A program made the position numbers and the translations under genes. 64,000 nt of DNA from Peptoniphilus lacrimalis DSM 7455 (GTDB lineage: Bacteria > Bacillota > Clostridia > Tissierellales > Peptoniphilaceae), in assembly GCF_000378725.1 (NCBI RefSeq), contig NZ_KB900368.1, positions 62,001 to 126,000 of the forward strand. The letters are read 5' to 3'. The notes below the pieces were generated by a model. It was not told the DNA's origin. It did not search any database and was given only the letters and a program-made list of their open reading frames with translations. Positions 19,215 through 26,876 of the stretch are shown piece by piece; position 1 is the first letter of the stretch; each line of letters begins with the position of its first letter.

Positions 19215-21638
19215 CTACTTAGCTTCTTCTGGTTTTGTTGTCATTAGCTTATATAACATGGTGTCTTTAGGGAATTTATCTATAAATGGAACAATAGTAT
19301 TTCCAAAGAATAATAGTCCCTCACCAGCGTTTGAATTAGTAATATAGTTTAACTGATAAGGTGATATTTTTAATTTCTTAGCAAGTATATCTCTATCTCC
19401 AGATGCTTGATTTAACATTAGAACAAAGTCTGTATTATCAAAGATATTTTCAATTTCCTGACTTGTTAAGAGGTCTTTTACGTTTTGAGTTATGCCTGTT
19501 GGAATACCTCCCCATTTTCTAAATCTTTTCCAGATTTCTACTGAATATGAAGCAGTTTGTGGGTCTTTTAATAAAAGGTGGAACTCATCTATATAGTATC
19601 TGGTAGACTTGCTTCCTCTATTTAGGGAAACCTTGTTCCAAACCTGGTCTTGAATTACAAGCATACCTATTTTTTTAAGTTGTGTTCCTAGCTCTTTTAT
19701 ATCAAAGCAGAGCAGTTGCCTATTTAGGTCAACATTTGACCTATTATTAAAGACATTAAGACTTCCCTTAACATAAATTTCCATTTCTGTTGCGAGTTTT
19801 CTACCGACTCCCTCTTCTTGAGATAGGAGCATATCGTATAAATCTCCTAATATTGGCATATTTTCTGGTTTTGGGTCTTCAAAATATTTTTGATATATCT
19901 TTGGTAAGCACCTATCTATAACAGATTTTTCTGCAGCAGTAAGACCAGATCCTCCTACCACAAGTTCAAGCATAGACATTATGAAGTTTGCCTTATCCTT
20001 TAAAGGTGCGTCACCATCTCCATAGTTCATATTTATATCTAGTGGATTTAGATAGTCCTTTGACTTTGCTGATACTTTAATAACTTCTCCATTAAATTGT
20101 TTTACAAGGTTTGAATACTCGCCTTCAGGATCACAAATAATTACATCGTCATCTGTGACAAGAATTGCATTTGCCATCTCTCTCTTTGCTGAGAAAGATT
20201 TACCAGAACCTGGTGTACCTAATATTAATCCGTTAGGGTTCTTTAGTTTCTTCCTATCTGCCATAATCAAGTTTTGGCTAAGGGCATTTAAGCCATAGTA
20301 CAAAGAATTTGCCGAATCAATAAATAGCTCTTCTGTTGTAAAAGGCATAAATACTGCCGTTGATGACGAAGTTAAAAATCTTTTTATTTCGACTTGATTA
20401 ACTCCTAGAGGTATGACAGAAACAAGTCCTTGTTCTTGTTGATGAGATAATCTTTTTACCTGACAATTATGTCTGTTTGCAATTGATGAAATTTGAGCAA
20501 TTGTGTTTTCTAATTTTTGATTAGTCCTTGCAAAATTCATCATTACTATGCTAACTACAAAGAGCCTTTCATCTCTATTTTGTAAGTCAGATAACATGGA
20601 CTTAACATCAGCACCAAAAGTATTTATATCTGAAGGAATAATATCCATATCATATCCAGCACGAACTGCTTTCTTTTGTTCTTCAATTTTCATTCTGTCT
20701 AGGTCTGTGTTTTTTCTCTTAATGAGTTTAATAGCTTCTGCTTGTTCAACTACATCTATATGAAAAGCTACATAAATATTGTCATCAATATCTAAAAACT
20801 CAGATAACATTCTGTCTGATAACTCGCTTGCAAGTATTTGAAAATGGCTTACTGCTCCAATGAATTTCCCAAATTTAAAATTATTTGCTGGTGCAAAATT
20901 AAAGATATTGGGAGTTATATGTGATTTTGTAGACTCTTTCTTCTTCAAATCCTTATATGAAAAATCAAAGTTTTTGTCTGGATTTAACATATCGTGAACA
21001 AGTCTTAGTCTTTCTTCGCCATCAAGACTTTCTGCTCTTACCCCCATAGATTTAAAGTTAGATAAAATATCAACTTCAAGTCTATTTAACTTTGCTCTTG
21101 CTTGCTCTAGATTATCGGCTTCTGTTGTAAAGGTTATATACTTCATCTTTTTAAGTCCGTTATTTCCCTTTGCAAGTTGAAGCTTTAACATCTCCCTAAA
21201 CTCTTTTCTTACATCGTCATAGAAATCTCCCTTATCAGCAATTTTAATTGCATCTTGTAGGTCTTTATTTCTTCCTAATTGATTTACATACGAAAGTTCA
21301 ATGTGGACACTTGGATCAAAAGAATTTAAAAAGTTGGCAAATTGGTTAAAGATTAAATCTCTGTCTTCTTCCAATGCCAACTGGTAATTTATATCTTGAA
21401 ATGAAATTGTCTTTGAATAATTTTTTTCATCTAACTGGCATATGCCCTCTGGTAACATTCTTATATAGGGAATTGTGTCCTCAACAGTAAATCTCTTTTT
21501 TTCTTTCTTTAAAAGTACACTTAGAAGACTATTTGTTGGATCTTTCTTTGTTTTTAGCCTTCTTACTTCCTTTCGGTCTTTTTTTAATTGTTTTTCCCTT
21601 AGATTTAAGTCGCTGATTTGCTTTTTTCTTTGCTTCAA
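19215..21638 (-). CDS. virB4: VirB4-type conjugation ATPase
   Basis: An 807-residue ATPase powering the type IV secretion channel. Walker A is LILGTPGSGKSFSAKR (~474) and Walker B is RYYIDEFHLLL (~682), with the conserved DTIPYIRMLPEGICQL near the N-terminus and FQDINYQLALEEDRD following it. The start is a TTG at 21638 with an AAAGGAGG site at ideal distance; it lies inside the prgI frame, giving a 110-base overlap. This overlap is typical of the Tn1549 family, so the two proteins are translationally coupled. It works with VirD4 (26877-28673), the VirB6-like protein and PrgI. Confidence 0.95.
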   Translation of the reverse strand: MKQRKKQISDLNLREKQLKKDRKEVRRLKTKKDPTNSLLSVLLKKEKKRFTVEDTIPYIRMLPEGICQLDEKNYSKTISFQDINYQLALEEDRDLIFNQFANFLNSFDPSVHIELSYVNQLGRNKDLQDAIKIADKGDFYDDVRKEFREMLKLQLAKGNNGLKKMKYITFTTEADNLEQARAKLNRLEVDILSNFKSMGVRAESLDGEERLRLVHDMLNPDKNFDFSYKDLKKKESTKSHITPNIFNFAPANNFKFGKFIGAVSHFQILASELSDRMLSEFLDIDDNIYVAFHIDVVEQAEAIKLIKRKNTDLDRMKIEEQKKAVRAGYDMDIIPSDINTFGADVKSMLSDLQNRDERLFVVSIVMMNFARTNQKLENTIAQISSIANRHNCQVKRLSHQQEQGLVSVIPLGVNQVEIKRFLTSSSTAVFMPFTTEELFIDSANSLYYGLNALSQNLIMADRKKLKNPNGLILGTPGSGKSFSAKREMANAILVTDDDVIICDPEGEYSNLVKQFNGEVIKVSAKSKDYLNPLDINMNYGDGDAPLKDKANFIMSMLELVVGGSGLTAAEKSVIDRCLPKIYQKYFEDPKPENMPILGDLYDMLLSQEEGVGRKLATEMEIYVKGSLNVFNNRSNVDLNRQLLCFDIKELGTQLKKIGMLVIQDQVWNKVSLNRGSKSTRYYIDEFHLLLKDPQTASYSVEIWKRFRKWGGIPTGITQNVKDLLTSQEIENIFDNTDFVLMLNQASGDRDILAKKLKISPYQLNYITNSNAGEGLLFFGNTIVPFIDKFPKDTMLYKLMTTKPEEAK

Positions 21639-21939
21639 GGTATGCCTCCTTTCTTATTCTCTTAGTTGGTTGATAAAACTTATGAAGATAGAAAAATCTA
21701 AAATACTTTTCAAAAGTTAAGGTGTCTTTTTCATATAAGGTTATAAAAAAGATTGGCAGGGTTACTATTAGCATTACAATGATTGAAACATCATTAGGTA
21801 GATATTTCTTCATAAATAAATAAGTTGGTATGCCAATTAGTCCTGCCACAGAAAAACCTATAAGTTGTCTTTTGGTTAAGTTAAAGGCAACCTTTGTTTT
21901 AATCTTGTCCAAATCTTTTGGTATTGGTACATATGCCAT
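21529..21939 (-). CDS. PrgI family conjugation membrane protein
   Basis: A 136-residue protein starting MAYVPIPKDLDKIKTKVAFN, the family signature, with two adjacent membrane helices (IGFSVAGLIGIPTYLF and VSIIVMLIVTLPIFFITL) and a strongly basic C-terminal tail. PrgI proteins are VirB3-like inner-membrane partners of VirB4. The last 110 bases overlap the virB4 start in another frame. It begins 1 base after the upstream small gene stop, with a GGGAG site. Confidence 0.9.
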   Translation of the reverse strand: MAYVPIPKDLDKIKTKVAFNLTKRQLIGFSVAGLIGIPTYLFMKKYLPNDVSIIVMLIVTLPIFFITLYEKDTLTFEKYFRFFYLHKFYQPTKRIRKEAYLEAKKKANQRLKSKGKTIKKRPKGSKKAKNKERSNK

Positions 21940-21940
21940 T

Positions 21941-22231
21941 TTAATCTCCCTCTACTTCTTCTTTGGAAAGTTCAAGTATATGGTCATAATTAGATGTTGT
22001 TTCCTCTTCCAGGTAGCTAATTCTTTCTTCTAATTCTTCTTGTTTTTCTTCATTTCTGTCATTGTATTCTCCTTGATAAATAACAAATTCATTGTGACAT
22101 CTTCCGAGTCTGTTTATTCTTTTCTTTAAGTTTCTAATCTCTTCATTTCTTTTTTTCTCTTTTAAGATTTCATAAGTTCCTCCCAATAAAATTCCAAGTC
22201 CTAATAAAGCACAATTTTTATTTTTTAACAT
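21941..22231 (-). CDS. Small ICE membrane/coiled-coil protein, function unknown
   Basis: A 96-residue protein I do not recognise. It starts MLKNKNCALLGLGILLGGTY, a possible short membrane anchor, and continues as a charged helix with acidic heptads (EEKQEELEERISYLEEE). It is packed between the VirB6-like gene (9 bases upstream) and prgI (1 base downstream) and has an AGGAGG site, so it is very likely translated. A structural role in the channel is possible but unsupported. Confidence 0.7.
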   Translation of the reverse strand: MLKNKNCALLGLGILLGGTYEILKEKKRNEEIRNLKKRINRLGRCHNEFVIYQGEYNDRNEEKQEELEERISYLEEETTSNYDHILELSKEEVEGD

Positions 22232-22240
22232 TTATTCCTC

Positions 22241-23104
22241 CTAGTGCGTATTCATAATACTTTTTGCAACTGTTCCACTCTTAAACATCATAAGTCCAAG
22301 TAGTAGAGCATATCCTAATATACTAAACAAGCTTGTGTGAATATCTGTAACCTGTACCGTTCTTATTAAAACGGTGTAGATACCTAAACATACCATCAAA
22401 AACAAACCTTGTAGTCCCAAAGCAAAAAGTCCCTTGATATAATTTGTTCCAATCTGACCCCATTCTTTATTTCCCATAGTCGCAAATGGAATGGATGATA
22501 CTGATGAGTAGACATATATTTCAAACATACGCCCATATACTATTAATGTTATAACTAGTGAAATTCCTTGAATTGCAATCCTCACAAGGCTCGTTTCAAC
22601 TAGTATCATTAAAAGCTCACCTATTTCTTTTTCTTTTAATGCATCAACCATTGCAACTATCTGATCTCCTGAAACAGTGGCAGAAGTAGTGATTACCCCT
22701 GCCGCTTTGTTTACAAGATTTTGTGCCACATCAAAGACTGCCATTGAAAATTCAAAGGCATGGCTTGCAAGGTAGACTGCTATAAACATCTTTATAATGT
22801 ATTTAAAAAACTCAAAAGTGTCTGTATCATGCATATTATTCTTTTGCATAACCATATTTATGAGTTCAATACATAAAACTGCTGTTATGATAAGACCAGC
22901 TATTGGAACAATCACATTATCATTAATGTTTTTTATGAAGTTATATACTTCTCCATTCCAACCCATTGGTGTCTTCCCAACATCAGTTGCAATAACTCCT
23001 ACCTTGTCGTTTATATCTAAGAACATGGACTCAAGATTTGCTTTGATACCTCCGAGTAGCATATCCTTAAAAAATTCAGTTAGCTTGTCAAAGATACCAA
23101 ACAT
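22241..23104 (-). CDS. VirB6/TrbL-like conjugal channel protein (CD1112 family)
   Basis: A 287-residue integral membrane protein with about six hydrophobic segments (for example VIVPIAGLIITAVLCIELI, MFIAVYLASHAFEFSMAVF, YALLLGLMMFKSG). Its N-terminus MFGIFDKLTEFFKDMLLGGI and the MQKNNMHDTDTFEFFKYI loop are typical of the CD1112-type VirB6-like family of Tn1549 elements. It would form part of the inner-membrane channel. It follows Maff2 exon 2 by 10 bases with GGAG upstream. Confidence 0.88.
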   Translation of the reverse strand: MFGIFDKLTEFFKDMLLGGIKANLESMFLDINDKVGVIATDVGKTPMGWNGEVYNFIKNINDNVIVPIAGLIITAVLCIELINMVMQKNNMHDTDTFEFFKYIIKMFIAVYLASHAFEFSMAVFDVAQNLVNKAAGVITTSATVSGDQIVAMVDALKEKEIGELLMILVETSLVRIAIQGISLVITLIVYGRMFEIYVYSSVSSIPFATMGNKEWGQIGTNYIKGLFALGLQGLFLMVCLGIYTVLIRTVQVTDIHTSLFSILGYALLLGLMMFKSGTVAKSIMNTH

Positions 23105-23114
23105 AGACTTTCTC

Positions 23115-23221
23115 CTAATTTAAAGCATTTGCAAGTAGTGGAATTAATTTGATACCGATTAGTACAATTCCACCACCAGCCATAAGCTGCTTAATACCTT
23201 GAGATTTAGCACCAGATTGCG
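23115..23221 (-). CDS. Maff2 family membrane protein, 3' exon
   Basis: The 107-base downstream exon of the Maff2 gene. After intron removal the last base of exon 1 plus CG forms a proline codon and the frame continues QSGAKSQGIKQLMAGGGIVL, then a second membrane helix, ending LIPLLANALN. The SGAKSQGIKQ motif and the glycine-rich helix are what is expected in Maff2 proteins. The joined product is 73 residues. Confidence 0.85.
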
Positions 23222-23267
23222 ATAGGTAAGCCTACAGTTTCAGTGTTTCCAGCTTTTCCCCCGCTTA

Positions 23268-23301
23268 GCACCGTGCATGCGACTTTCACCGCACACGGCG
23301 C
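23268..23301 (-). ncRNA. Group II intron 2 domain V
   Basis: A 34-nt minus-strand hairpin with arms GCGCCGTGTGCG and CGCATGCACGGTGC and a GAAA-containing apex. It has the same shape as domain V of intron 1, with compensatory changes at several pairs, which supports it being a functional fold. Confidence 0.93.
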
Positions 23302-23369
23302 CCCATCGCAAGAAAGATTTTCACGTTTTAATTAAGATTTACACACTTCTCAACAACTAGTTATTTCTT

Positions 23370-25238
23370 TTAAATGGTTGGCAATCCTACCATTTCTCTG
23401 AGTTTATTACATTTCTCAATTTGCTTACCTGTTAAGGCAAGTTCTTTTACATATTTTAGGATTGTATCTTCTTTTATTGCATGGACTAGTATATGCACTT
23501 TTTCTGTTACAAGAATTAGATTGCTGTACTTGTCTGTACCACCTTTTTCAAGTGGTAGTTTATGGTGGCAATGTATATCACTTGGTGTTAATTTATTCCC
23601 TGTTACAAAACATCTTCCATATTGAGCTGCAAAGAGAGAAATCCTATTGTCTGCATACTCTATACTCTTATCAAGTACAGGGTGTCTCATTAACCAAACA
23701 AGAGTGTCTATATCAATTTGTAGATTTTTATGAATTAAAGATCTACCCTCTACAGTGTACTTGTTTATATCTTTTTTCTTGTGTTTTGCGTCCTTCGTTT
23801 GGATATACCCCACTGGAATTAATGGGTGTCCGTTAAGGAAGCGAAGTTGTTTACTTTTTCCATACTTATCTTTGATAAATCCTTTATTTAATGTCCCATT
23901 GGTCTTTAAGTCAAGCCTGTTGTTCATTTGCTTTTTAATGTGAAAGGCTATTTTAGCAAAGTCTAAACTCACATTTGTTGCTATTTGGTAATAATTATGC
24001 AAGCCTGAAACAGTAGCATTATACCTAGCTATTGCTTTGTACTGCTCTTTTTCATTTGCAGGTCTTTTTATATCCGCAACACATTTAGAAATATTTTCTT
24101 TTGCATTTTTCAGTGCCTTATCACTTATATGTGACTGTACAACAAACTTTTTACCTTTTGGTTTAACCTTCAGCTTGAAGCCTAAAAACTCTGAATACCT
24201 TTGTTTTAGGTTCGTGATCGTTGATTTTTCCTCATTTATTGTTAATTTAAGCCTATCTTCAAGCCACTGTTTCACTGCTTGATATGTCCTTTTTGCATCA
24301 TAGTAATTACTGCAAAATATTTTAAAATCATCAGCATATCTTACAATGTAAATTTCCTTGAGCTTACTTGACCTTAAGGCTCTATAGGTATGGCTTTTTA
24401 TTTCCGTTCCTTTGCTATTAGTCTTTTGCTTATATGGATAATGCGTTGGCATTGTTGCCCATTGGGATGAAACCCACCAGTCCAACTCATTTAGTACTAT
24501 ATTAGATAGCAATGGGGATAAAATACCTCCTTGAGGTGTACCCTTTGTAGGTATAATTGTTTCACCATTTGGCATTACAATATTAGCCTTTAACATTTCC
24601 TTGATAATGCAAATTAGCTTTTTATCTCTTATTCCTAAGTGCCATATTTGTTTTATGAGTTTTGAATGACATACATTGTCGAAAAATCCTTGTATATCAA
24701 TATCAACTACATAGTGTAAATGCTGTCTTTGCATTAGCCTTGCACATTCTGCAATAGCGTGTTCTGTATTCCTATTAGGTCTAAACCCATAAGAACTGTC
24801 GTGAAATTTCGCTTCACATATTGGCTCTAAAATTTGTAAAATACATTGTTGTACAATTCTATCAACAATCGTTGGTATTCCAAGCGGTCTTGTTTTTCCA
24901 TTAGGTTTTGGTATTTCCACTCTTTTTACAGGGCGGGACTTATACCAATGAAACTGTTTTTGTATTAGAGAAATGTATTCTTCCTCATTTAGTTTTGATA
25001 GATGGTTTATTGTTCTTCCATCTACTCCTGCTGTGTGACTGCCTTTATTTCCTTTTATACTTCGATAGGCTAGTTTTATATTTTCTCTTGAAGTTATTAA
25101 CCCCATTAAATTTGAAAATACTTTATTCTCACTGCTATCTTTATATAGATTATCAAGGACCTCTTGCAAGTCATAATATTCCGTATAACGGATTTTATTT
25201 TGTTTTAATCTTGGTTTCGAAGTGGACACAGGCACCAT
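23370..25238 (-). CDS. ltrA: Group II intron reverse transcriptase/maturase with HNH nuclease
   Basis: A 622-residue intron-encoded protein. RT motifs include SYGFRPNRNTEHAI, GTPQGGILSPLLSNI and catalytic VRYADDFKIFC. The maturase region contains YNATVSGLHNYYQIATNVS. The C-terminal HNH domain is RCFVTGNKL ... IHCHHKLPLEKGG ... NLILVTEKVHILVH, with all His/Cys/Asn residues visible. The ATG at 25238 has an AAAGGAGATG site. The protein is longer than and clearly diverged from the maturase at 1904-3574. No frameshift or stop is present, so retrohoming activity is plausible. Confidence 0.95.
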   Translation of the reverse strand: MVPVSTSKPRLKQNKIRYTEYYDLQEVLDNLYKDSSENKVFSNLMGLITSRENIKLAYRSIKGNKGSHTAGVDGRTINHLSKLNEEEYISLIQKQFHWYKSRPVKRVEIPKPNGKTRPLGIPTIVDRIVQQCILQILEPICEAKFHDSSYGFRPNRNTEHAIAECARLMQRQHLHYVVDIDIQGFFDNVCHSKLIKQIWHLGIRDKKLICIIKEMLKANIVMPNGETIIPTKGTPQGGILSPLLSNIVLNELDWWVSSQWATMPTHYPYKQKTNSKGTEIKSHTYRALRSSKLKEIYIVRYADDFKIFCSNYYDAKRTYQAVKQWLEDRLKLTINEEKSTITNLKQRYSEFLGFKLKVKPKGKKFVVQSHISDKALKNAKENISKCVADIKRPANEKEQYKAIARYNATVSGLHNYYQIATNVSLDFAKIAFHIKKQMNNRLDLKTNGTLNKGFIKDKYGKSKQLRFLNGHPLIPVGYIQTKDAKHKKKDINKYTVEGRSLIHKNLQIDIDTLVWLMRHPVLDKSIEYADNRISLFAAQYGRCFVTGNKLTPSDIHCHHKLPLEKGGTDKYSNLILVTEKVHILVHAIKEDTILKYVKELALTGKQIEKCNKLREMVGLPTI

Positions 25239-25964
25239 CTCCTTTCGGATTTGATTTTCTTTGTCATACTCGAAGCTGTGTTTATCTTAATTTCAGTTCT
25301 TGTTCTTTCTTGTGACTAGTGGCTATCCCTCCACGAGCTTATTATTCTCGCTTCATAGGTACTATGCCACCACTTTCACCAAGATAAAAAATAGTTATAT
25401 GATTTTTTTTCTTATCATTTTCCCATTTAACACTTCATTAGCATTAGTCTGCCTCCATGTTCTTGGTTTACCACGTTCCAACAATCCTATCATTGAATGC
25501 GTTTAGGTTCTTCCTCTAAGCCTGTGTTTAGCTCTCGCCTTATCGCCTGTAACGATATATGGACTTTCATAACAACCATTCTTACTAATCCACAAACACA
25601 CCATCTTTGATGGTAATTGCCGTTAGACAAATTCAAACGTCTAGACTTGTACATTCGGAAGTGCGTCAGTGTTTTGGTATACACATTCTCACCATGCGTA
25701 TTCGACACCCGGCATATAGGTAGCACCATTTACCTCTAAACAGGTTTCGTATAACTATATAGCTATTTACGGCTACTCTCTGCCGACTTCACCGAGCTTT
25801 TGACAATAAATTAGTCTAATATTTATTGCCAATCGGAGTATCAGTGTAGGCATTTCAGGGCGTTACTCCATCATTCTACCTATTAGATTGTTAGTTCTCC
25901 TAAGTTTCGGACTTTATGTCCTTAAACTTAGTGCATAAGCTTTTCACTTATGAACGTGTCGCAC

Positions 25965-26079
25965 GGTTATCATTACCATAACCTTCCATTAAGTTAATAA
26001 CTCCCCATGCACCTAAACCTGCACCAATTGCAGTTACTAGTGTCTTTAAAACTCCAACTCCAGCTGTAAAAAATTCCAT
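25965..26079 (-). CDS. Maff2 family membrane protein, 5' exon
   Basis: The upstream exon of Maff2, 38 codons plus one base, beginning MEFFTAGVGVLKTLVTAIGA and ending GVINLMEGYGNDN. It has an AGGAGG site 6 bases before the ATG at 26079. The first membrane helix and the NLMEGYGNDN turn are typical of Maff2 proteins of Tn1549-type ICEs. It is interrupted by group II intron 2 at the turn between the two helices. It follows the SSB gene by 1 base and precedes the VirB6-like gene. Function within the secretion complex is unknown; a VirB2-like (pilin-like) role is only a guess from size and topology. Confidence 0.87.
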
Positions 26080-26080
26080 A

Positions 26081-26392
26081 TTATTCCTCCTCGTTTTCTT
26101 TCTTATTTTCTATTTTGTTTAGTGATTTAACTATAAAATTCTTGTAGACCTTATCTCCTTTTTTGTTTTCTTTGAAATATCCAAAGACATGGATTAGATC
26201 TCCTTTTTCAAATTCTTTTACAATTTCTACCTTTTCTCCATATACTGAGCAATTTGTATATTCTTTGCCCTTTCCATATTTTTTAACAAGAGCAAAATTT
26301 GCTACTTGAACACTTTCTCCATCTTTTTCAAATTCTGAAAATTCAGCTTCCTTAACTAAATTTGCATTAATATTTATCATTTCTCTATCCAT
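26081..26392 (-). CDS. ssb: ICE single-stranded DNA-binding protein
   Basis: A 103-residue OB-fold protein: ININANLVKEAEFSEF, VQVANFALVKKYGKGKEYTN, CSVYGEKVEIVKEFEKGDLI, HVFGYFKENKKGDKVYKNF, then an acidic tail. It is short compared with chromosomal SSB, and lacks its DDIPF tail. It would coat ICE single-stranded DNA. The ATG at 26392 has AAGGAG 9 bases upstream; an alternative ATG lies four codons in. It stops 1 base before the Maff2 start and is preceded by a terminator hairpin (26425-26457). Confidence 0.85.
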   Translation of the reverse strand: MDREMININANLVKEAEFSEFEKDGESVQVANFALVKKYGKGKEYTNCSVYGEKVEIVKEFEKGDLIHVFGYFKENKKGDKVYKNFIVKSLNKIENKKENEEE

Positions 26393-26424
26393 TAATTTCT
26401 TCTCCTTAATTTATAAATTTCATT

Positions 26425-26457
26425 TAAAAAAGCGACTGAACTTATATTTCAATCGCT
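26425..26457 (-). terminator. Intrinsic terminator upstream of ssb
   Basis: Minus-strand stem AGCGATTGAA/TTCAGTCGCT (10 bp, one G-U), 7-base loop, followed by six Ts. It stands between an 8-codon ORF and ssb within the ICE operon. Confidence 0.78.
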
Positions 26458-26481
26458 AAATGTCTTATATATTAAATTGTT

Positions 26482-26508
26482 TTAAGTGGGACTTCTTATC
26501 CTTACCAT
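26482..26508 (-). CDS. Possible 8-residue leader peptide
   Basis: An ATG at 26508 preceded by a perfect AGGAGG (7 bases away) opens MVRIRSPT and stops at once. It lies between two strong terminators, upstream of ssb. The ribosome site is as good as any in the ICE, but the peptide is so short that it may be a leader or a decayed gene start. Nothing else supports function. Confidence 0.35.
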   Translation of the reverse strand: MVRIRSPT

Positions 26509-26531
26509 CTTAACCTCCTAATTTTGAGTAT

Positions 26532-26566
26532 AAAAAAAGACGATAGAGTTTTTAATTTCTATCGCC
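26532..26566 (-). terminator. Intrinsic terminator after the 91-residue protein gene
   Basis: Minus-strand stem GGCGATAGA/TCTATCGTC (9 bp with one G-U), loop of 10 bases, then seven Ts. Its left arm GGCGATAGAAA is nearly the same as that of the hairpin at 31495 (GACGATAGAAA). Confidence 0.8.
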
Positions 26567-26582
26567 TATCAACACTTTTTTT

Positions 26583-26858
26583 CTAGTCTTCTAAAATCGA
26601 TACTTCAAGGTCTATCGCTTTAAATGTAACAGTTATTCCTACTTCTTCTTTTACTATTTTTTCAAATAGCTCAGCTATATCATATGGGGACATATCGTAT
26701 ATATCTTCATACCATTCATTGCTTTCATCGTACATTGTCTCACATATTGCTTCAATATAATTTTTCTTATCCATAGTGAGTTCTGTATCACTTTCTAGAA
26801 TAAACTGCTCACCATTTATATTTAATATAATTAAAGATGATTTTCTATTTTCACACAT
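26583..26858 (-). CDS. Small acidic ICE protein, function unknown
   Basis: A 91-residue acidic protein I do not recognise: MCENRKSSLIILNINGEQFI, then DESNEWYEDIYDMSPYDIAE and a hydrophobic end GITVTFKAIDLEVSILED. It has no signal peptide or clear membrane segment. It follows virD4 by 18 bases with GGAG upstream and ends just before a terminator, so it is the last gene of that transcriptional segment. Confidence 0.65.
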   Translation of the reverse strand: MCENRKSSLIILNINGEQFILESDTELTMDKKNYIEAICETMYDESNEWYEDIYDMSPYDIAELFEKIVKEEVGITVTFKAIDLEVSILED

Positions 26859-26876
26859 TTTGCTTTCTCCATAAAC

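Larger units (their letters stand above)
23222..25964 (-). mobile_element. Group II intron 2 (inside the Maff2 gene)
   Basis: The minus-strand intron starts GTGCGACACG at 25964 (GUGYG) and ends ...CTTACCTAT at 23222 (AY). A 34-nt domain V lies at 23268-23301, then domain VI. The maturase is at 23370-25238; bases 25239-25964 hold no gene and are ribozyme domains I-III. Excision of 2,743 bases restores a 73-codon frame. The 3' boundary could shift by three bases without changing frame; the AY rule favours 23222. Confidence 0.92.

Noticed and set aside
25490-25729. 79-codon ORF upstream of the second maturase
   Set aside because: It lies in the ribozyme domains I-III of group II intron 2 and shows no protein features.
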